Below are positions 32,136-41,014 of a DNA stretch of 45,223 nucleotides, in pieces. Each line of letters begins with the position of its first letter. Positions within the stretch are counted from its first letter, which is position 1. Position numbers and translations under genes: made by a program. This DNA is from Thalassovita sp. (lineage in GTDB: Bacteria > Pseudomonadota > Alphaproteobacteria > Rhodobacterales > Rhodobacteraceae), in the NCBI GenBank assembly GCA_029212905.1, contig JARGPB010000023.1:1-45223 (forward strand), read 5' to 3'. The notes under the pieces were generated by a model. It did no database searches. It had not been told where the DNA came from and worked only from the letters and a program-made list of their open reading frames with translations.

Positions 32136-33017
32136 TCAGAGCTGTAGAGTGCGGCCGTCTTCACCAAGCAGATGCACGCGCAAAACGGAGGGAAGTCTGG
32201 TTTTCGCGGCGCGGATCTCTGTCTTGGTCATCAGCGCAAATGCGGTCGAGCTTGCATCCGCCAGTGCGGCGCTGTCGGCGACCGCGCTGATAGTGGACCA
32301 ATGCGGTGCCGTTCGGTTCACGGGATTCAGAATATGGCTGTTGCCGCGCAGCAGAGTTGCCTGCGGGCTGGTGGTCGCGATGGCGCGGTCGGTCAGAGTT
32401 TGACTTGCAAACAGCCCGTGTTGCGGGTCGGAAATCCCAAGGTTCCAGGGGCCTCCGATTGTTGCGAATTCCCCGATGTTGACCAGCACATGCGTTAGGC
32501 CAAGGCTCTTGAGCCGGGTCGCGACACGGTCACTGACAAACCCTTGGGCGATGCCATTCAGGCTGAGTTTTTGCCCTGTGCCCACGTGGACGCGATCCTG
32601 GGCTATCTGGACACGACCCCAGCCGATCAGATCGCGGGCAGGGGCCGTATCTGTACCTTGGGCCAGTGCCTGCCAGAGCGGCTGGATCGTTGGATCGAAG
32701 GCGCCGCCAGTTGCGTGATGCACGGTGTTTGCGATGCGCAGGACAGCAACGAAGTCGGGGTCAGGGTTGCTCAGGGTCCCATGGCGGTTCAGTTCTGAAA
32801 GTGCCGAGTCGGGATTGTACAGGCTGAACAGAGCCTCGCCCTTGGTGATTTCTTGCTGAACGGCGGCGATTGCCTGCTTGGCCAGAGGGGCGGGCGCGTG
32901 GAACGTGAGCTGTGCCTCGGCCCCCATAGCACGGCCAGTCCAACGGAGCGGGTCGGACCGGGCGGGCAGCGCCAGCGCGGCGGCGGAGATAGCGAGCAGG
33001 CGACGGCGGGTAATCAT
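32136..33017 (-). CDS. apbE: FAD:protein FMN transferase (ApbE)
   Basis: 293 residues; N-terminal hydrophobic segment (LLAISAAALALPARS) that exports or anchors it. ApbE motifs are ALFSLYNPDSALSELNRHG, TGGAFDPTIQPLW, KLSLNGIAQGFVSDRV, LVNIGEFATIGGPWNLGI and the C-terminal VADSAALADASSTAFAL. ApbE covalently attaches FMN to a Thr in FMN-binding domains in the periplasm. It overlaps the NosR-like gene by 4 nt, and that protein carries such a domain, so it is the obvious target. Confidence 0.92.
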   Translation of the reverse strand: MITRRRLLAISAAALALPARSDPLRWTGRAMGAEAQLTFHAPAPLAKQAIAAVQQEITKGEALFSLYNPDSALSELNRHGTLSNPDPDFVAVLRIANTVHHATGGAFDPTIQPLWQALAQGTDTAPARDLIGWGRVQIAQDRVHVGTGQKLSLNGIAQGFVSDRVATRLKSLGLTHVLVNIGEFATIGGPWNLGISDPQHGLFASQTLTDRAIATTSPQATLLRGNSHILNPVNRTAPHWSTISAVADSAALADASSTAFALMTKTEIRAAKTRLPSVLRVHLLGEDGRTLQL

Positions 33018-35089
33018 TCGGCAGCCCTTTGTTTGTCGGCCTTGCGCGCGGCCAGGATCAGTGGCACGCAGCGGCTTGTGTCATCATGGATGGAAACACA
33101 GTCAAGGCATTGAAAACACTCAGAGTACTGTATGTCTCCGGCAGGTGTGATCGCGTTGTAATTGCATTTTACCTTACACAGTTGACAGGGGGAGCCGCAG
33201 GCCTCGCGCCGCGCAATCCAGTCGCGCCCGCGTAGCAGCCCACCGATGGCCATGATTGCGCCCAAGGGGCACACATATCGGCAGAACCCTTTGAACAACA
33301 TCGTGGCGGCCAGCAGCCAGAAGGCGGCGTAGGCGACATAGTACCACTCGCGGATAAAGAAGGTGGTGATGGCCGTTTTGAAGGGTTCGATCTCGGCGGC
33401 TTTGTCGATGTGATCTGGGGCAAAGACAACGACGCCGATGAGGCCAGCCAACAGCACATATTTCAGTTTCTTTAGATGGGTGTCCCAGCGTTCGGAGGGG
33501 TCGATTTCAGGCAGTCGCAGGATCCGGCCCAGATGATGGGCGAACTCTTGCATCGCGCCAAAGGGGCATAACCAGCCGCAAAATAACCCGCGCCCCCACA
33601 GAACGAACCCCAAAATCACGATGGCCCAGATCAACAAGGAAAACGGATCATACAACAAGAAGGCAAAGCTGCCGCCCTCGGTTGCGGCGCGTAGGCTGCC
33701 CAGAACGGTTACGATGGACAGCTGGCCTTGGCCCCACCAGCCGACGAATCCGATCACGAAACCCAATGTTGCCAATCGGAGTGGGGTCAGAAGTTTGCGT
33801 TGCGCCAATGCGCTTTGACGGAGCAACAATGCGGCGACCAGCCCGATGAGGAACACCCCCAAGACCCACATGTCATTCGCGCGATTGCGTAGCGCGTCCA
33901 GCCAGGGTGGGGCAGGGCGGACCACTTCGTCCCGTTTGAAAAAACGCGGTGCCGGGGTGATCGCAACGGGGATCGTGACAGACCCAGCGTCGGGTTGGAA
34001 AATCCCGTGTTGGCGGATGGCACTGACATGCAGATCCCAAGGTTGCGACGGATCGAACCCGAGCCGCCGATCAGTCCGCAGGATTAGGGCGGTTCCGTCT
34101 GGGACTTCGTTGCGCAGTTCGATCAACAGGTCTGAATCGCGCAGGGCAACAGGGAACCCGCCCTGTTCGGCGTTCAGCCAGTTGGGGGCGGTGTTGCGTA
34201 CGAAATCCGGGCCAACCAGCCCGTGACGTGCAGATTCGATCAAGAGGATGGGTTCGTCATTGGTCGAGATCGACAAGAAGTTCTCAAGCTCTTGCATCCC
34301 CGAGTCTGTCAGCACAGCACGGGCGATGGATTTCGGCCCGATGTCGATAACCCAGATATCCAGATAGGCGGCGCTGGGGTCATCCTTGGCCTCGGGGTCG
34401 TCGTCTTCCCACAGGGTGCCGGCGAATTTGGCGTCCAACTCGGCGTTCGTGACGACGTGATGTGTGGCGATACCTTGCTCTACCAGATCGGCCCAGCCGA
34501 GGGGTTCGTCGATGGCAGGGTCGGGGTAGGCAGGGGGACCGACGGACAGGCCCTGCATTTTTTCGCGGGCAACGGACAGGGCGGCTCCCATAATCGATTC
34601 ATGTGCGATGCGGACGCTGGCCGTGGCTTTGGTCACGCCGTCCAGATAGACTAACGAGGAACCGCCACCGCCCGCGCCGTATGGCGTGCCCACCACGATG
34701 GAAGACGCGATTGACAGGCCGCGATATTGTTCGACAAATTTGTGGAAAGGCGCATTCCCCAGGCCCGAGACAAAGATCGGTTCGTTGTGGTCGATCAGGC
34801 GGACGTCGATGAACTTGCCTTCCAAATCCAGCACGACCAGCATGTTGATCGGCGCGCCAGAGAACCCCGGAAGTGGCGCAAGCGGTTCTGTTTCAAAGAC
34901 AAATCCGGCCTCGGCCCCGCCAGAGTTCAGCAGGCTGTAGACACCTTTGTCATTCAAAGGTTCGCCCAGGGAATACGGCGGCATGACCATTTCCGCCAAT
35001 GTATCGCGCGGCAAAAGCTCGGCCATGCCAGGGCGGGCCCCCAGAATGACAGCCAGAAAAACAACAATCGACAGGAATAATTCGCGCAT
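33014..35089 (-). CDS. NosR/NirI-like membrane flavo-iron-sulfur protein
   Basis: 691 residues from the start at 35089. Signal/anchor at about 3-20, then a periplasmic FMN-binding domain with a candidate flavinylation motif DGVTKATAS. After further periplasmic sequence come about five to six membrane helices. Two CxxxCP motifs (CGWLCPFGA, CRYVCPLGA) and a C-terminal ferredoxin-like domain (CGSPCQLCKVKC, CFQCLDCVS) complete it. NosR/NirI proteins carry electrons across the membrane between quinol and periplasmic partners. No nosZ, nosDFY or nir genes are here; the gene diverges from pqqABCDE. A role in electron transfer for PQQ metabolism is inferred. Confidence 0.88.
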   Translation of the reverse strand: MRELFLSIVVFLAVILGARPGMAELLPRDTLAEMVMPPYSLGEPLNDKGVYSLLNSGGAEAGFVFETEPLAPLPGFSGAPINMLVVLDLEGKFIDVRLIDHNEPIFVSGLGNAPFHKFVEQYRGLSIASSIVVGTPYGAGGGGSSLVYLDGVTKATASVRIAHESIMGAALSVAREKMQGLSVGPPAYPDPAIDEPLGWADLVEQGIATHHVVTNAELDAKFAGTLWEDDDPEAKDDPSAAYLDIWVIDIGPKSIARAVLTDSGMQELENFLSISTNDEPILLIESARHGLVGPDFVRNTAPNWLNAEQGGFPVALRDSDLLIELRNEVPDGTALILRTDRRLGFDPSQPWDLHVSAIRQHGIFQPDAGSVTIPVAITPAPRFFKRDEVVRPAPPWLDALRNRANDMWVLGVFLIGLVAALLLRQSALAQRKLLTPLRLATLGFVIGFVGWWGQGQLSIVTVLGSLRAATEGGSFAFLLYDPFSLLIWAIVILGFVLWGRGLFCGWLCPFGAMQEFAHHLGRILRLPEIDPSERWDTHLKKLKYVLLAGLIGVVVFAPDHIDKAAEIEPFKTAITTFFIREWYYVAYAAFWLLAATMLFKGFCRYVCPLGAIMAIGGLLRGRDWIARREACGSPCQLCKVKCNYNAITPAGDIQYSECFQCLDCVSIHDDTSRCVPLILAARKADKQRAAE

Positions 35090-35128
35090 GAACAGAACAT
35101 TAGAAATTCTGGATTTTTGCGCATATGC

Positions 35129-35137
35129 GACATTGGT
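35129..35137 (-). promoter_or_regulatory. ACCAATGTC motif upstream of the NosR-like gene
   Basis: Minus-strand ACCAATGTC lies 40-48 bp before the NosR-like start in the divergent promoter shared with pqqA. It matches the right half of the locus motif (ACCAAAGTC) with one change. The TACG half is missing. Confidence 0.35.
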
Positions 35138-35162
35138 ATTGGCCCGCGCCTGGGGCCTCAAC

Positions 35163-35175
35163 TTACGACCATTGT
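35163..35175 (+). promoter_or_regulatory. TTACGACCATTGT motif upstream of pqqA
   Basis: TTACGACCATTGT lies 83 bp before the pqqA ATG, about the same distance as the copies before the Sel1 and regulator genes. It shares TTACGACCA and GT with the strongest copy at 21775-21789. A binding site for the LuxR-type regulator of the locus is the simplest reading. Confidence 0.5.
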
Positions 35176-35245
35176 ATCATTTCGGCCCAGAACCAGCGCG
35201 ATTAACCTGATCAGACTATATACCCCGCCAGTGGAGGAGAAACTG

Positions 35246-35356
35246 ATGGCTTGGACTGCACCTAAAATCAAAGAAGTGAACTGCGGCATGGAAATCAACA
35301 TGTACGCACCCTCGCAGGACGAAGGTGGCCGCGGCCACGAGCCCGACCTGTTCTAA
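35246..35356 (+). CDS. pqqA: PQQ precursor peptide PqqA
   Basis: 36 residues beginning MAWTAPKIKEVNCGMEINMY, with a GGAGGAG site. Glu 16 and Tyr 20 (EINMY) are the spaced pair that PqqE cross-links and from which PQQ is built. The C-terminal tail (APSQDEGGRGHEPDLF) is longer than in the 23-24-residue PqqA of gammaproteobacteria, which is usual in alphaproteobacteria. The gene was too short for a standard length cut-off and is certain from sequence and position directly before pqqB. Confidence 0.96.
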   Translation: MAWTAPKIKEVNCGMEINMYAPSQDEGGRGHEPDLF

Positions 35357-35382
35357 TTACTCTTTCGGAAGCGGGGCCTGCT

Positions 35383-36270
35383 ATGAAGTTTCTTGTATTG
35401 GGTGCCGCCGCCGGAGGTGGTCTGCCGCAATGGAATTGTGGCTGTGACAATTGCAATGATGCCCGGGCCGGACGGATTTCGGCCTCTGGGCAATCTTCGT
35501 TGGCTGTGTCGGTGGATGGTCATTCTTGGGCGATCTTGAATGCGTCCCCTGATATTCGTCAGCAAATGCAGGCCAGTCCACGGATGCATCCGCGTGCCCT
35601 GCGGGATACGCCCGTGGGCTCGGTCCTGTTGACCAATGGTGACATCGATCACATTGCCGGGTTGCTGTCGCTGCGTGAACAGACGCCGTTTCAGATGTTC
35701 GCAACCGGCGAAATTCACAAGGTTCTGGCCGATAACCGCATTTTCGATGCTGTGAACCGCGAGGTGGTACCGCGTGTGACAGTCGCTCTTGATCAACCGT
35801 TTGAGCTGTTGCCGGGCTTGACTGCGAAACTGTTTGCGGTGCCGGGCAAAGTGCCCCTGTTCATGGAAGGCACCGAAGTTCAAACCGATCTGGAAGGTGA
35901 GCAGACGGTCGGCGTGCGTTTGTCTGATGGGGCCAAAACCGCCTATTACATCCCCGGCTGCGCCACCGTTACAGACAAATTGCTGGACCAAATTGCGGAT
36001 GCGGACCAGCTGTTTTTTGATGGCACGCTTTGGGATGACAATGAAATGATCCGCACCGGCACCGGGGTAAAAACCGGGCGCCGAATGGGGCATATCCCGA
36101 TCAGCGGGCCGGATGGATCGATCGTGCGGCTGTCGGGGCTGAAGGCCGCTAAGACCTTCATCCATATTAATAATACCAACCCAATCTGGCAACCGGACAG
36201 CCTTGAACGGGCCTTTGTCACCGGGAACGGCTGGCAGATCGCTGCGGATGGTCAGGAGACAGAGATATGA
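35383..36270 (+). CDS. pqqB: PQQ biosynthesis protein PqqB
   Basis: 295 residues, metallo-beta-lactamase fold. It opens with FLVLGAAAGGGLPQWNCGCDNCNDAR, the PqqB hallmark with the zinc-binding Cys trio, and has LTNGDIDHIAGLLSLRE and DGTLWDDNEM. PqqB is thought to hydroxylate a tyrosine-derived intermediate during PQQ assembly. It starts 26 nt after pqqA and overlaps pqqC by 4 nt. Confidence 0.96.
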   Translation: MKFLVLGAAAGGGLPQWNCGCDNCNDARAGRISASGQSSLAVSVDGHSWAILNASPDIRQQMQASPRMHPRALRDTPVGSVLLTNGDIDHIAGLLSLREQTPFQMFATGEIHKVLADNRIFDAVNREVVPRVTVALDQPFELLPGLTAKLFAVPGKVPLFMEGTEVQTDLEGEQTVGVRLSDGAKTAYYIPGCATVTDKLLDQIADADQLFFDGTLWDDNEMIRTGTGVKTGRRMGHIPISGPDGSIVRLSGLKAAKTFIHINNTNPIWQPDSLERAFVTGNGWQIAADGQETEI

Positions 36271-36995
36271 GCCGCGAGAGCCTTGAGGCCCGCCTGCGCG
36301 CAATCGGCGCAGAGCGTTACCACGACAAACACCCGTTCCATCATCGCCTGCATGGCGGCGAATGCACCCCCGAAGAGGTGCGCGCCTGGGTCATCAACCG
36401 GTGGGCCTATCAGGCGGCAATCCCGATGAAGGACGCGGCATTCATGTCGCGCGTCTATGATCCTGCGGTGCGGCGCGAATGGCGCTCGCGGATCGAGGAT
36501 CACGATGGCAACATCACCGAGGGCGGCGGCATCCGGCGCTGGCTGAAACTGGCCGAGGCCGTGGGGCTGGACCCGGATTACGTGGCCTCGGGCAGGGGCG
36601 TTCTGCCCGCCACCCAATTCGCCGTGGACGCCTATATCCGCTATGTCCGGGATATGCCGCTGTTGCAGGCGGTGGCGTCCTCGCTAACCGAACTCTTCGC
36701 GCCGAAGATCCATCAACGCCGGATCGAGGGGCTGCTGGAGCACTATGACTTTGCCAACACGGAGTCTCTGTCCTATTTCCGCAAACGTCTGACCGAGGCG
36801 CCAAAGGACGTGGCCTATGGTTTGGACTGGGTGCTGATCCATGCCGATACGCCGGAAAAAGAGGACATGGCTTGCGAGGCTTTGATCTTTAAAACCAACG
36901 TGTTGTGGGCACAGCTGGACGCGCTTTGGGGCGCATATGTCGAACCAGGACGCATCCCACCTGGCGCATGGACCCCAGGGGAAGGCATGGCATGA
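36267..36995 (+). CDS. pqqC: pyrroloquinoline-quinone synthase PqqC
   Basis: 242 residues, all-helical TenA-like fold. Conserved stretches are YHDKHPFHHRLHGGECTPE, VINRWAYQAAIPMKDAA, IEDHDG and HYDFANTESLSYFRKRL. PqqC performs the final eight-electron oxidation and ring closure to PQQ without a metal or cofactor. It overlaps pqqB and pqqD by 4 nt. It is a distant fold relative of the two TenA proteins in the thiamine operon of this window. Confidence 0.96.
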   Translation: MSRESLEARLRAIGAERYHDKHPFHHRLHGGECTPEEVRAWVINRWAYQAAIPMKDAAFMSRVYDPAVRREWRSRIEDHDGNITEGGGIRRWLKLAEAVGLDPDYVASGRGVLPATQFAVDAYIRYVRDMPLLQAVASSLTELFAPKIHQRRIEGLLEHYDFANTESLSYFRKRLTEAPKDVAYGLDWVLIHADTPEKEDMACEALIFKTNVLWAQLDALWGAYVEPGRIPPGAWTPGEGMA

Positions 36996-37279
36996 GCCTA
37001 GAGATTGCCCCGCATGAACGCCCCTATCTGCCGCGTGGCGTACGCTTGGCACAGGATCGCGTTCGGGCGCAAACTGTATTGCTGGCGCCCGAGAAAGCCG
37101 TGGCGCTGGATATGATTGGCGAGGCGATCCTGACCCGTGTGAACGGGGTCGATAGTCTGGATGAAATCGTGACCGATTTGGCCACCACCTTTGATGCGCC
37201 GCGCGATCAGATCGCTGCGGATGTGCAGCGGTTTTTGCAAGGGCTGCGTGCCCGAGTTTTCCTGAGGGTGCACCCATGA
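36992..37279 (+). CDS. pqqD: PQQ peptide chaperone PqqD
   Basis: 95 residues from the start at 36992, whose ATGA overlaps the pqqC stop. The RiPP-recognition fold is visible: PYLPRGVRLAQDRVRAQTVL, LLAPEKAVALD, GEAILTRVNGVDSLDEIV and a C-terminal helix. PqqD binds PqqA and presents it to PqqE. It overlaps pqqE by 4 nt, so the two proteins are made together. Confidence 0.94.
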   Translation: MSLEIAPHERPYLPRGVRLAQDRVRAQTVLLAPEKAVALDMIGEAILTRVNGVDSLDEIVTDLATTFDAPRDQIAADVQRFLQGLRARVFLRVHP

Positions 37280-38370
37280 GCACACCGCCCCCCATCGCCA
37301 TGCTGGCCGAGCTGACACATCGGTGTCCGTTGGCATGTCCCTATTGTTCGAACCCGGTGGATCTGCTGAAAAAGGACGCCGAGCTGGACACAGAGACCTG
37401 GGCCCGCGCCTTCGGTCAGGCGGCGGATATGGGGGTGTTGCAGTTACATCTGTCTGGCGGAGAACCCGCCTCGCGGGCGGATATTGTCGAGCTGACCCAG
37501 GCCGCGCATGATGCAGGGCTGTACACCAATCTGATCACCAGCGGGATTGGCCTGACACCGCGCCGTCTGGACGCGCTCGAGGCTGCGGGACTGGACCATG
37601 TGCAGCTGTCCATGCAGGGCACAACGGCGGATCTGGCTGATTGGATCGGGGGCTACAAGGGCGGCTTTGACCGCAAGCTGAAGGTCGCACAGGAGCTGAA
37701 GATCCGCGGTATTCCTCTGACGTTGAATGCGGTCATGCATCGCCACAACCTGGATGATCTGGACCGGACGATACAAATGGCTGTTGATCTGGGGGCCCGC
37801 CGGATGGAAGTCGCGTGCGTACAATTCCACGGCTGGGCCACGCAGAACCGGGGGATGTTGCTGCCAACCCGTGAACAGGCCGAAGCCACGAAACAAAAGG
37901 TCGCCGAGGCGGCCGAACGTCTAAAAGGGATCATGGCTTTTGATTTCGTCCCGCCGGATTATTACGCCGACTATCCAAAGGCTTGCATGGGCGGATGGGG
38001 CAGTGCGGGGCTGAACATTGCGCCGGACGGCAGCGTGTTGCCTTGCCATTCGGCGCAGATGATTCCGCATCTGACCTTTGACAAAATATCGGACAAACCT
38101 CTGGCCGAGATCTGGTACAACAGCCCTGCGTTCAATGCCTATCGCGGTGACGACTGGATGCCTGATACTTGCAAATCCTGTGACCGCAAAGAGATCGACT
38201 TGGGTGGTTGCCGTTGTCAGGCGCTGATGATCGCCGGGGATGCCGCGAAGATGGATCCGGTGTGCAGCAAGTCGCCTGATCATGGCCGCATCCAAGAGAT
38301 GCTGGATCAGGCCATGAGCGGCGAGCAGACCGCGTTTACCTATCGCCGGATTGGGGGGGCGGGGTCCTGA
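37276..38370 (+). CDS. pqqE: radical SAM PqqA cross-linking enzyme PqqE
   Basis: 364 residues. The radical-SAM 4Fe-4S motif is CPLACPYC (Cys 17, 21, 24), followed by LHLSGGEPASRADI. The SPASM region holds the auxiliary-cluster Cys residues: CMGGWG, VLPCHSAQ, DTCKSCDRKEIDLGGCRC and DPVCSKSPDH. PqqE forms the carbon-carbon bond between Glu and Tyr of PqqA. The 3' end overlaps the convergent response regulator frame by 31 nt, and no terminator follows. Confidence 0.96.
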   Translation: MSTPPPIAMLAELTHRCPLACPYCSNPVDLLKKDAELDTETWARAFGQAADMGVLQLHLSGGEPASRADIVELTQAAHDAGLYTNLITSGIGLTPRRLDALEAAGLDHVQLSMQGTTADLADWIGGYKGGFDRKLKVAQELKIRGIPLTLNAVMHRHNLDDLDRTIQMAVDLGARRMEVACVQFHGWATQNRGMLLPTREQAEATKQKVAEAAERLKGIMAFDFVPPDYYADYPKACMGGWGSAGLNIAPDGSVLPCHSAQMIPHLTFDKISDKPLAEIWYNSPAFNAYRGDDWMPDTCKSCDRKEIDLGGCRCQALMIAGDAAKMDPVCSKSPDHGRIQEMLDQAMSGEQTAFTYRRIGGAGS

Positions 38371-38921
38371 CCGCACTGACGGGCAGCGCAAACACATAGC
38401 CCGCCCCATAGACCGTTCGGATCACATTTGGGGACTTGGTCGAGTCCCGCAGTTTCTTGCGCAGGCGGCTGATCCGCGCTCCAATCGCCGAAATGAATCA
38501 ATGGGGATGTCGCGGATGCGGGGCTTTCGGTGGGATTCATCCGCGAGCGTCGCAGAACGGCGCGGATACGTGCCACCAGTTCGCGTGGCTCGAAGGGTTT
38601 GACGATATAGTCGTCGGCACCGACCTCCAGCCCGACAACGCGGTCGGTAATATTGCCCCGGCCTGTCACGATGACCCGCGGAATGGTGTATGGAAGCATC
38701 TGGTCGCGCACCACCGACAGGCCGTCCCCGTCGGGCAGGCTGAGATCAATCAGGCACAGATCCGGCAACATGCGCCGCACTGCGCGTTCGAATTCGGACA
38801 GGCGCCTGAATGAGACCACGTCAATGCCTTGCTGGGTCAGGGTCCGCACGATAAGCCGCGAAATATCGGGATCATCCTCAAGCAGATAGACAATGGTTTT
38901 CGCGGGCGTTGAAGTAGTCAA
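38340..38921 (-). pseudogene. OmpR-type response regulator with deleted DNA-binding domain
   Basis: The receiver is intact: acidic residues LLEDDPD, phosphoacceptor in LCLIDLSLPDGDG, and Lys in YIVKPFEPRELVARIRAVLRR. The winged-helix domain begins (PLIHFGDW) and then the frame becomes meaningless (ADQPPAQETAGLD). In another frame the domain's end appears: IGARISRLRKKLRDSTKSPN, then VIRTVYGAGYVF. About 60 residues (roughly 180 nt) of the domain are missing near 38481-38490, and the junction is out of frame. The product may still act as a single receiver domain, but it cannot bind DNA in the OmpR manner. It overlaps the kinase gene by 4 nt. Confidence 0.8.
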
Positions 38922-40827
38922 TTCTGGATCTCTTTCGCTCTGAGATGCTGCAAGAGATCAGCATCGGAAAAGGGTTTGCGCAAGAAGGGGATGGCGGCCA
39001 GTTCGGGCTGGGTGGGGCTTTGGATATTTTGCCCGCTCATCAGGACCATCTGTAGCTGTGGGAATTGCTTTTGGACCTGGCTTGCCAGTCCAAATCCGTT
39101 CATGGAACCGGGCATATCCACATCCGAAAGGACAACACCGACGCCTTGGAGTTGTCGCAGCAAAATCAGGGCTTCGTCCGCGTCGCCCGCTTCGACGACC
39201 GGAAACCCAAGGGCCGCAATCTTGCGGCGCAAGGTGCGGCGAACGTCCAGGTCATCCTCGACCAACAAGACCAATTCCCCCGAAGGCGCCTCGGGCACCT
39301 GGGGGGCGGCGGTTACCTGCGCGGGCAGGTCAGATAGCTCGGAATACCCGCTGACATCAGGCAACAGGATGGTAAAGCACGTGCCCTTGCCGGGGACGCT
39401 GTCCACGCAGATCGCCCCATTCGATTGCCGCACGAAACCATAGACCATCGACAGGCCCAATCCCGGCCCGGATCCCGCCACCTTGGAGGTAAAGAATGGC
39501 TCGAATATTTTTTCGGACAGTGTTTGGGACATGCCGCAGCCGTCATCCGAAAACTTGATCCGAATGTACCGGCCCGCCCGAATGCGGAACAGCTCGGCCT
39601 CTTCCGGCGCAAGTCTGTGGGGCGCGCATTCAGTGCCAGATTCAGGATCGCCATTTCCAGCTGCGAGCGATCCACCATCGCCAGAGGCAAATCCGGTTGC
39701 TGATACAGCTCGACGTTCAAGGATGCCGGCACCGAGCTTATGACCAGGGCGCTGATTTCGTCGATCGCATTGCCAATACGCGTCGGAACGGGGTCGAACT
39801 GTTCGCGCCGGGCCAGTGTCAGCAATCTCTTGGTCAAAGCCGAGCCGCGCCGGGCCGCTGAAATCGCGGGTGTCAGGAATTCTTCGACCAACATCCCGTC
39901 GTTCAGCTGCTCCGAGAAAGGGACAAGATTGCCCAGGATGATTGTTAGTAGGTTGTTGAAATCATGCGATATACCACTGGCCATGCGGCCCAAGGCGTCC
40001 ATTTCTGGGACCTCATCAGGGCGGCCATGGTCGACTTGCGGCGGCTCACGTCGATTGACACCAGATAGAAGGCGTTCACTTCGCCATGTTTGGGTTTGTC
40101 CGGGCGCAAGAGGGTGCGCACGTCCTTCAGGCGCCCCCCTGGCAGCTCTAACCGCATCTCAAAGTCAACCAGGCTTCCGCGTCGGGCCTGTTCGAAAAAC
40201 TGCGCGGATTCCTCCAATGTTTTGGCATAGAGAACATCGCGCACATTCAACCCGATCACTTGGGGCGGGGTCTTTTTGTAGGCCCGCGCGAACCGCTTGT
40301 TTGCAACGAGAATATTCATGTCCTGATCCAGATGCGCGATCCCGGCGGGAACCTCGTCGGCGATCAGGGTCAGGCGTTCTTCGCTCGGGCGCAGCTCTTG
40401 TGTGCGGGTTTGGACCATGCCTTCCAGCAGCTCTTGCTGGCGTTCTTTTTCGGTGATGTCCGTATAGGTTGACACAAAGCCGCCATTGGGCAGCGGCGTT
40501 CCCACGACCTCGACGGTGCGGCCATCGGCGCGGATACGTTTGAACCGATGCTTGACGAATTTGCGCGCAATTTCCACCCGTTCACCGACCTGTTGATCTG
40601 CGTCCCCAGGCCCGTAATCCCCCGCGCGGGCATTGAACATGATGGACGACGCAAAATCCGCCCCCTGGAACGCCATGTCCTCGGGGTAGCCATAGACCTC
40701 CAGGAATTTGCGGTTCCAGACGACCAGTTTCAGGTTCTGATCGAAGATCGTGATGCCCTGATCCAGATGGGCCAGGCGCTCCAGGATATGCTGAGCGTCT
40801 TCTTTTGGATTTCAAATCCTCAGACAC
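38918..40827 (-). pseudogene. hybrid sensor histidine kinase, broken by three frameshifts
   Basis: Read across frames, the gene starts GTG at 40827 (GGAGCC upstream). It has PAS (LERLAHLDQGITIFDQNLKL), a second PAS (HLDQDMNILVANKRFARAYK), HisKA (MDALGRMASGISHDFNNLLT), HATPase (GPGLGLSMVYGF) and a receiver (LLVEDDLDV, LSDVDMPGS, LRKPFS). One A is missing in an A-run at about 40803-40806 and another at about 40002-40004. A larger gap lies at about 39612-39625, just after LNAR, where the next frame resumes APEEAELFRIRAGRYIRIKF. Two of the three lesions lie in homopolymers, so sequencing error is possible. As written, no functional kinase can be made. Confidence 0.78.
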
Positions 40828-40890
40828 GGCTGCGGCTCCAAGGTTTTAGTGTGTGGCCTCAGAATTGATCACTCCGGCCAAAGAACCAAG

Positions 40891-40902
40891 CCTAAACCAA
40901 GG
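40891..40902 (+). promoter_or_regulatory. CCTAAACCAAGG motif upstream of the acyl-CoA synthetase
   Basis: CCTAAACCAAGG in the 187-bp divergent gap between the broken kinase and the acyl-CoA synthetase, identical over 12 bp to 25952-25963 near pedF. It lies 124 bp before the synthetase start. It may belong to the locus motif family (ACCAAGG for ACCAAAG), but the TACG part is absent. Confidence 0.25.
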
Positions 40903-41014
40903 CGCGTCACAATTGGATACAATTTCCGCGAAATTCGGCAAGAAACGCATGTGTATTCCCATCCCCACTACGCCGGTTAAAGGGGAGCCCCGGCGCGAAT
41001 TGCAGGGAGGATAC

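Noticed and set aside
33014..35089. Nitrous oxide reduction locus
   Set aside because: The NosR-like architecture is clear, but there is no nosZ, nosD, nosF, nosY or nosL, and the neighbours are pqq genes.
40582..40827. Separate small gene at the 5' end of the kinase
   Set aside because: After its first eight codons it is out of frame. Adding one A gives a continuous PAS domain, so it is the start of the broken kinase.
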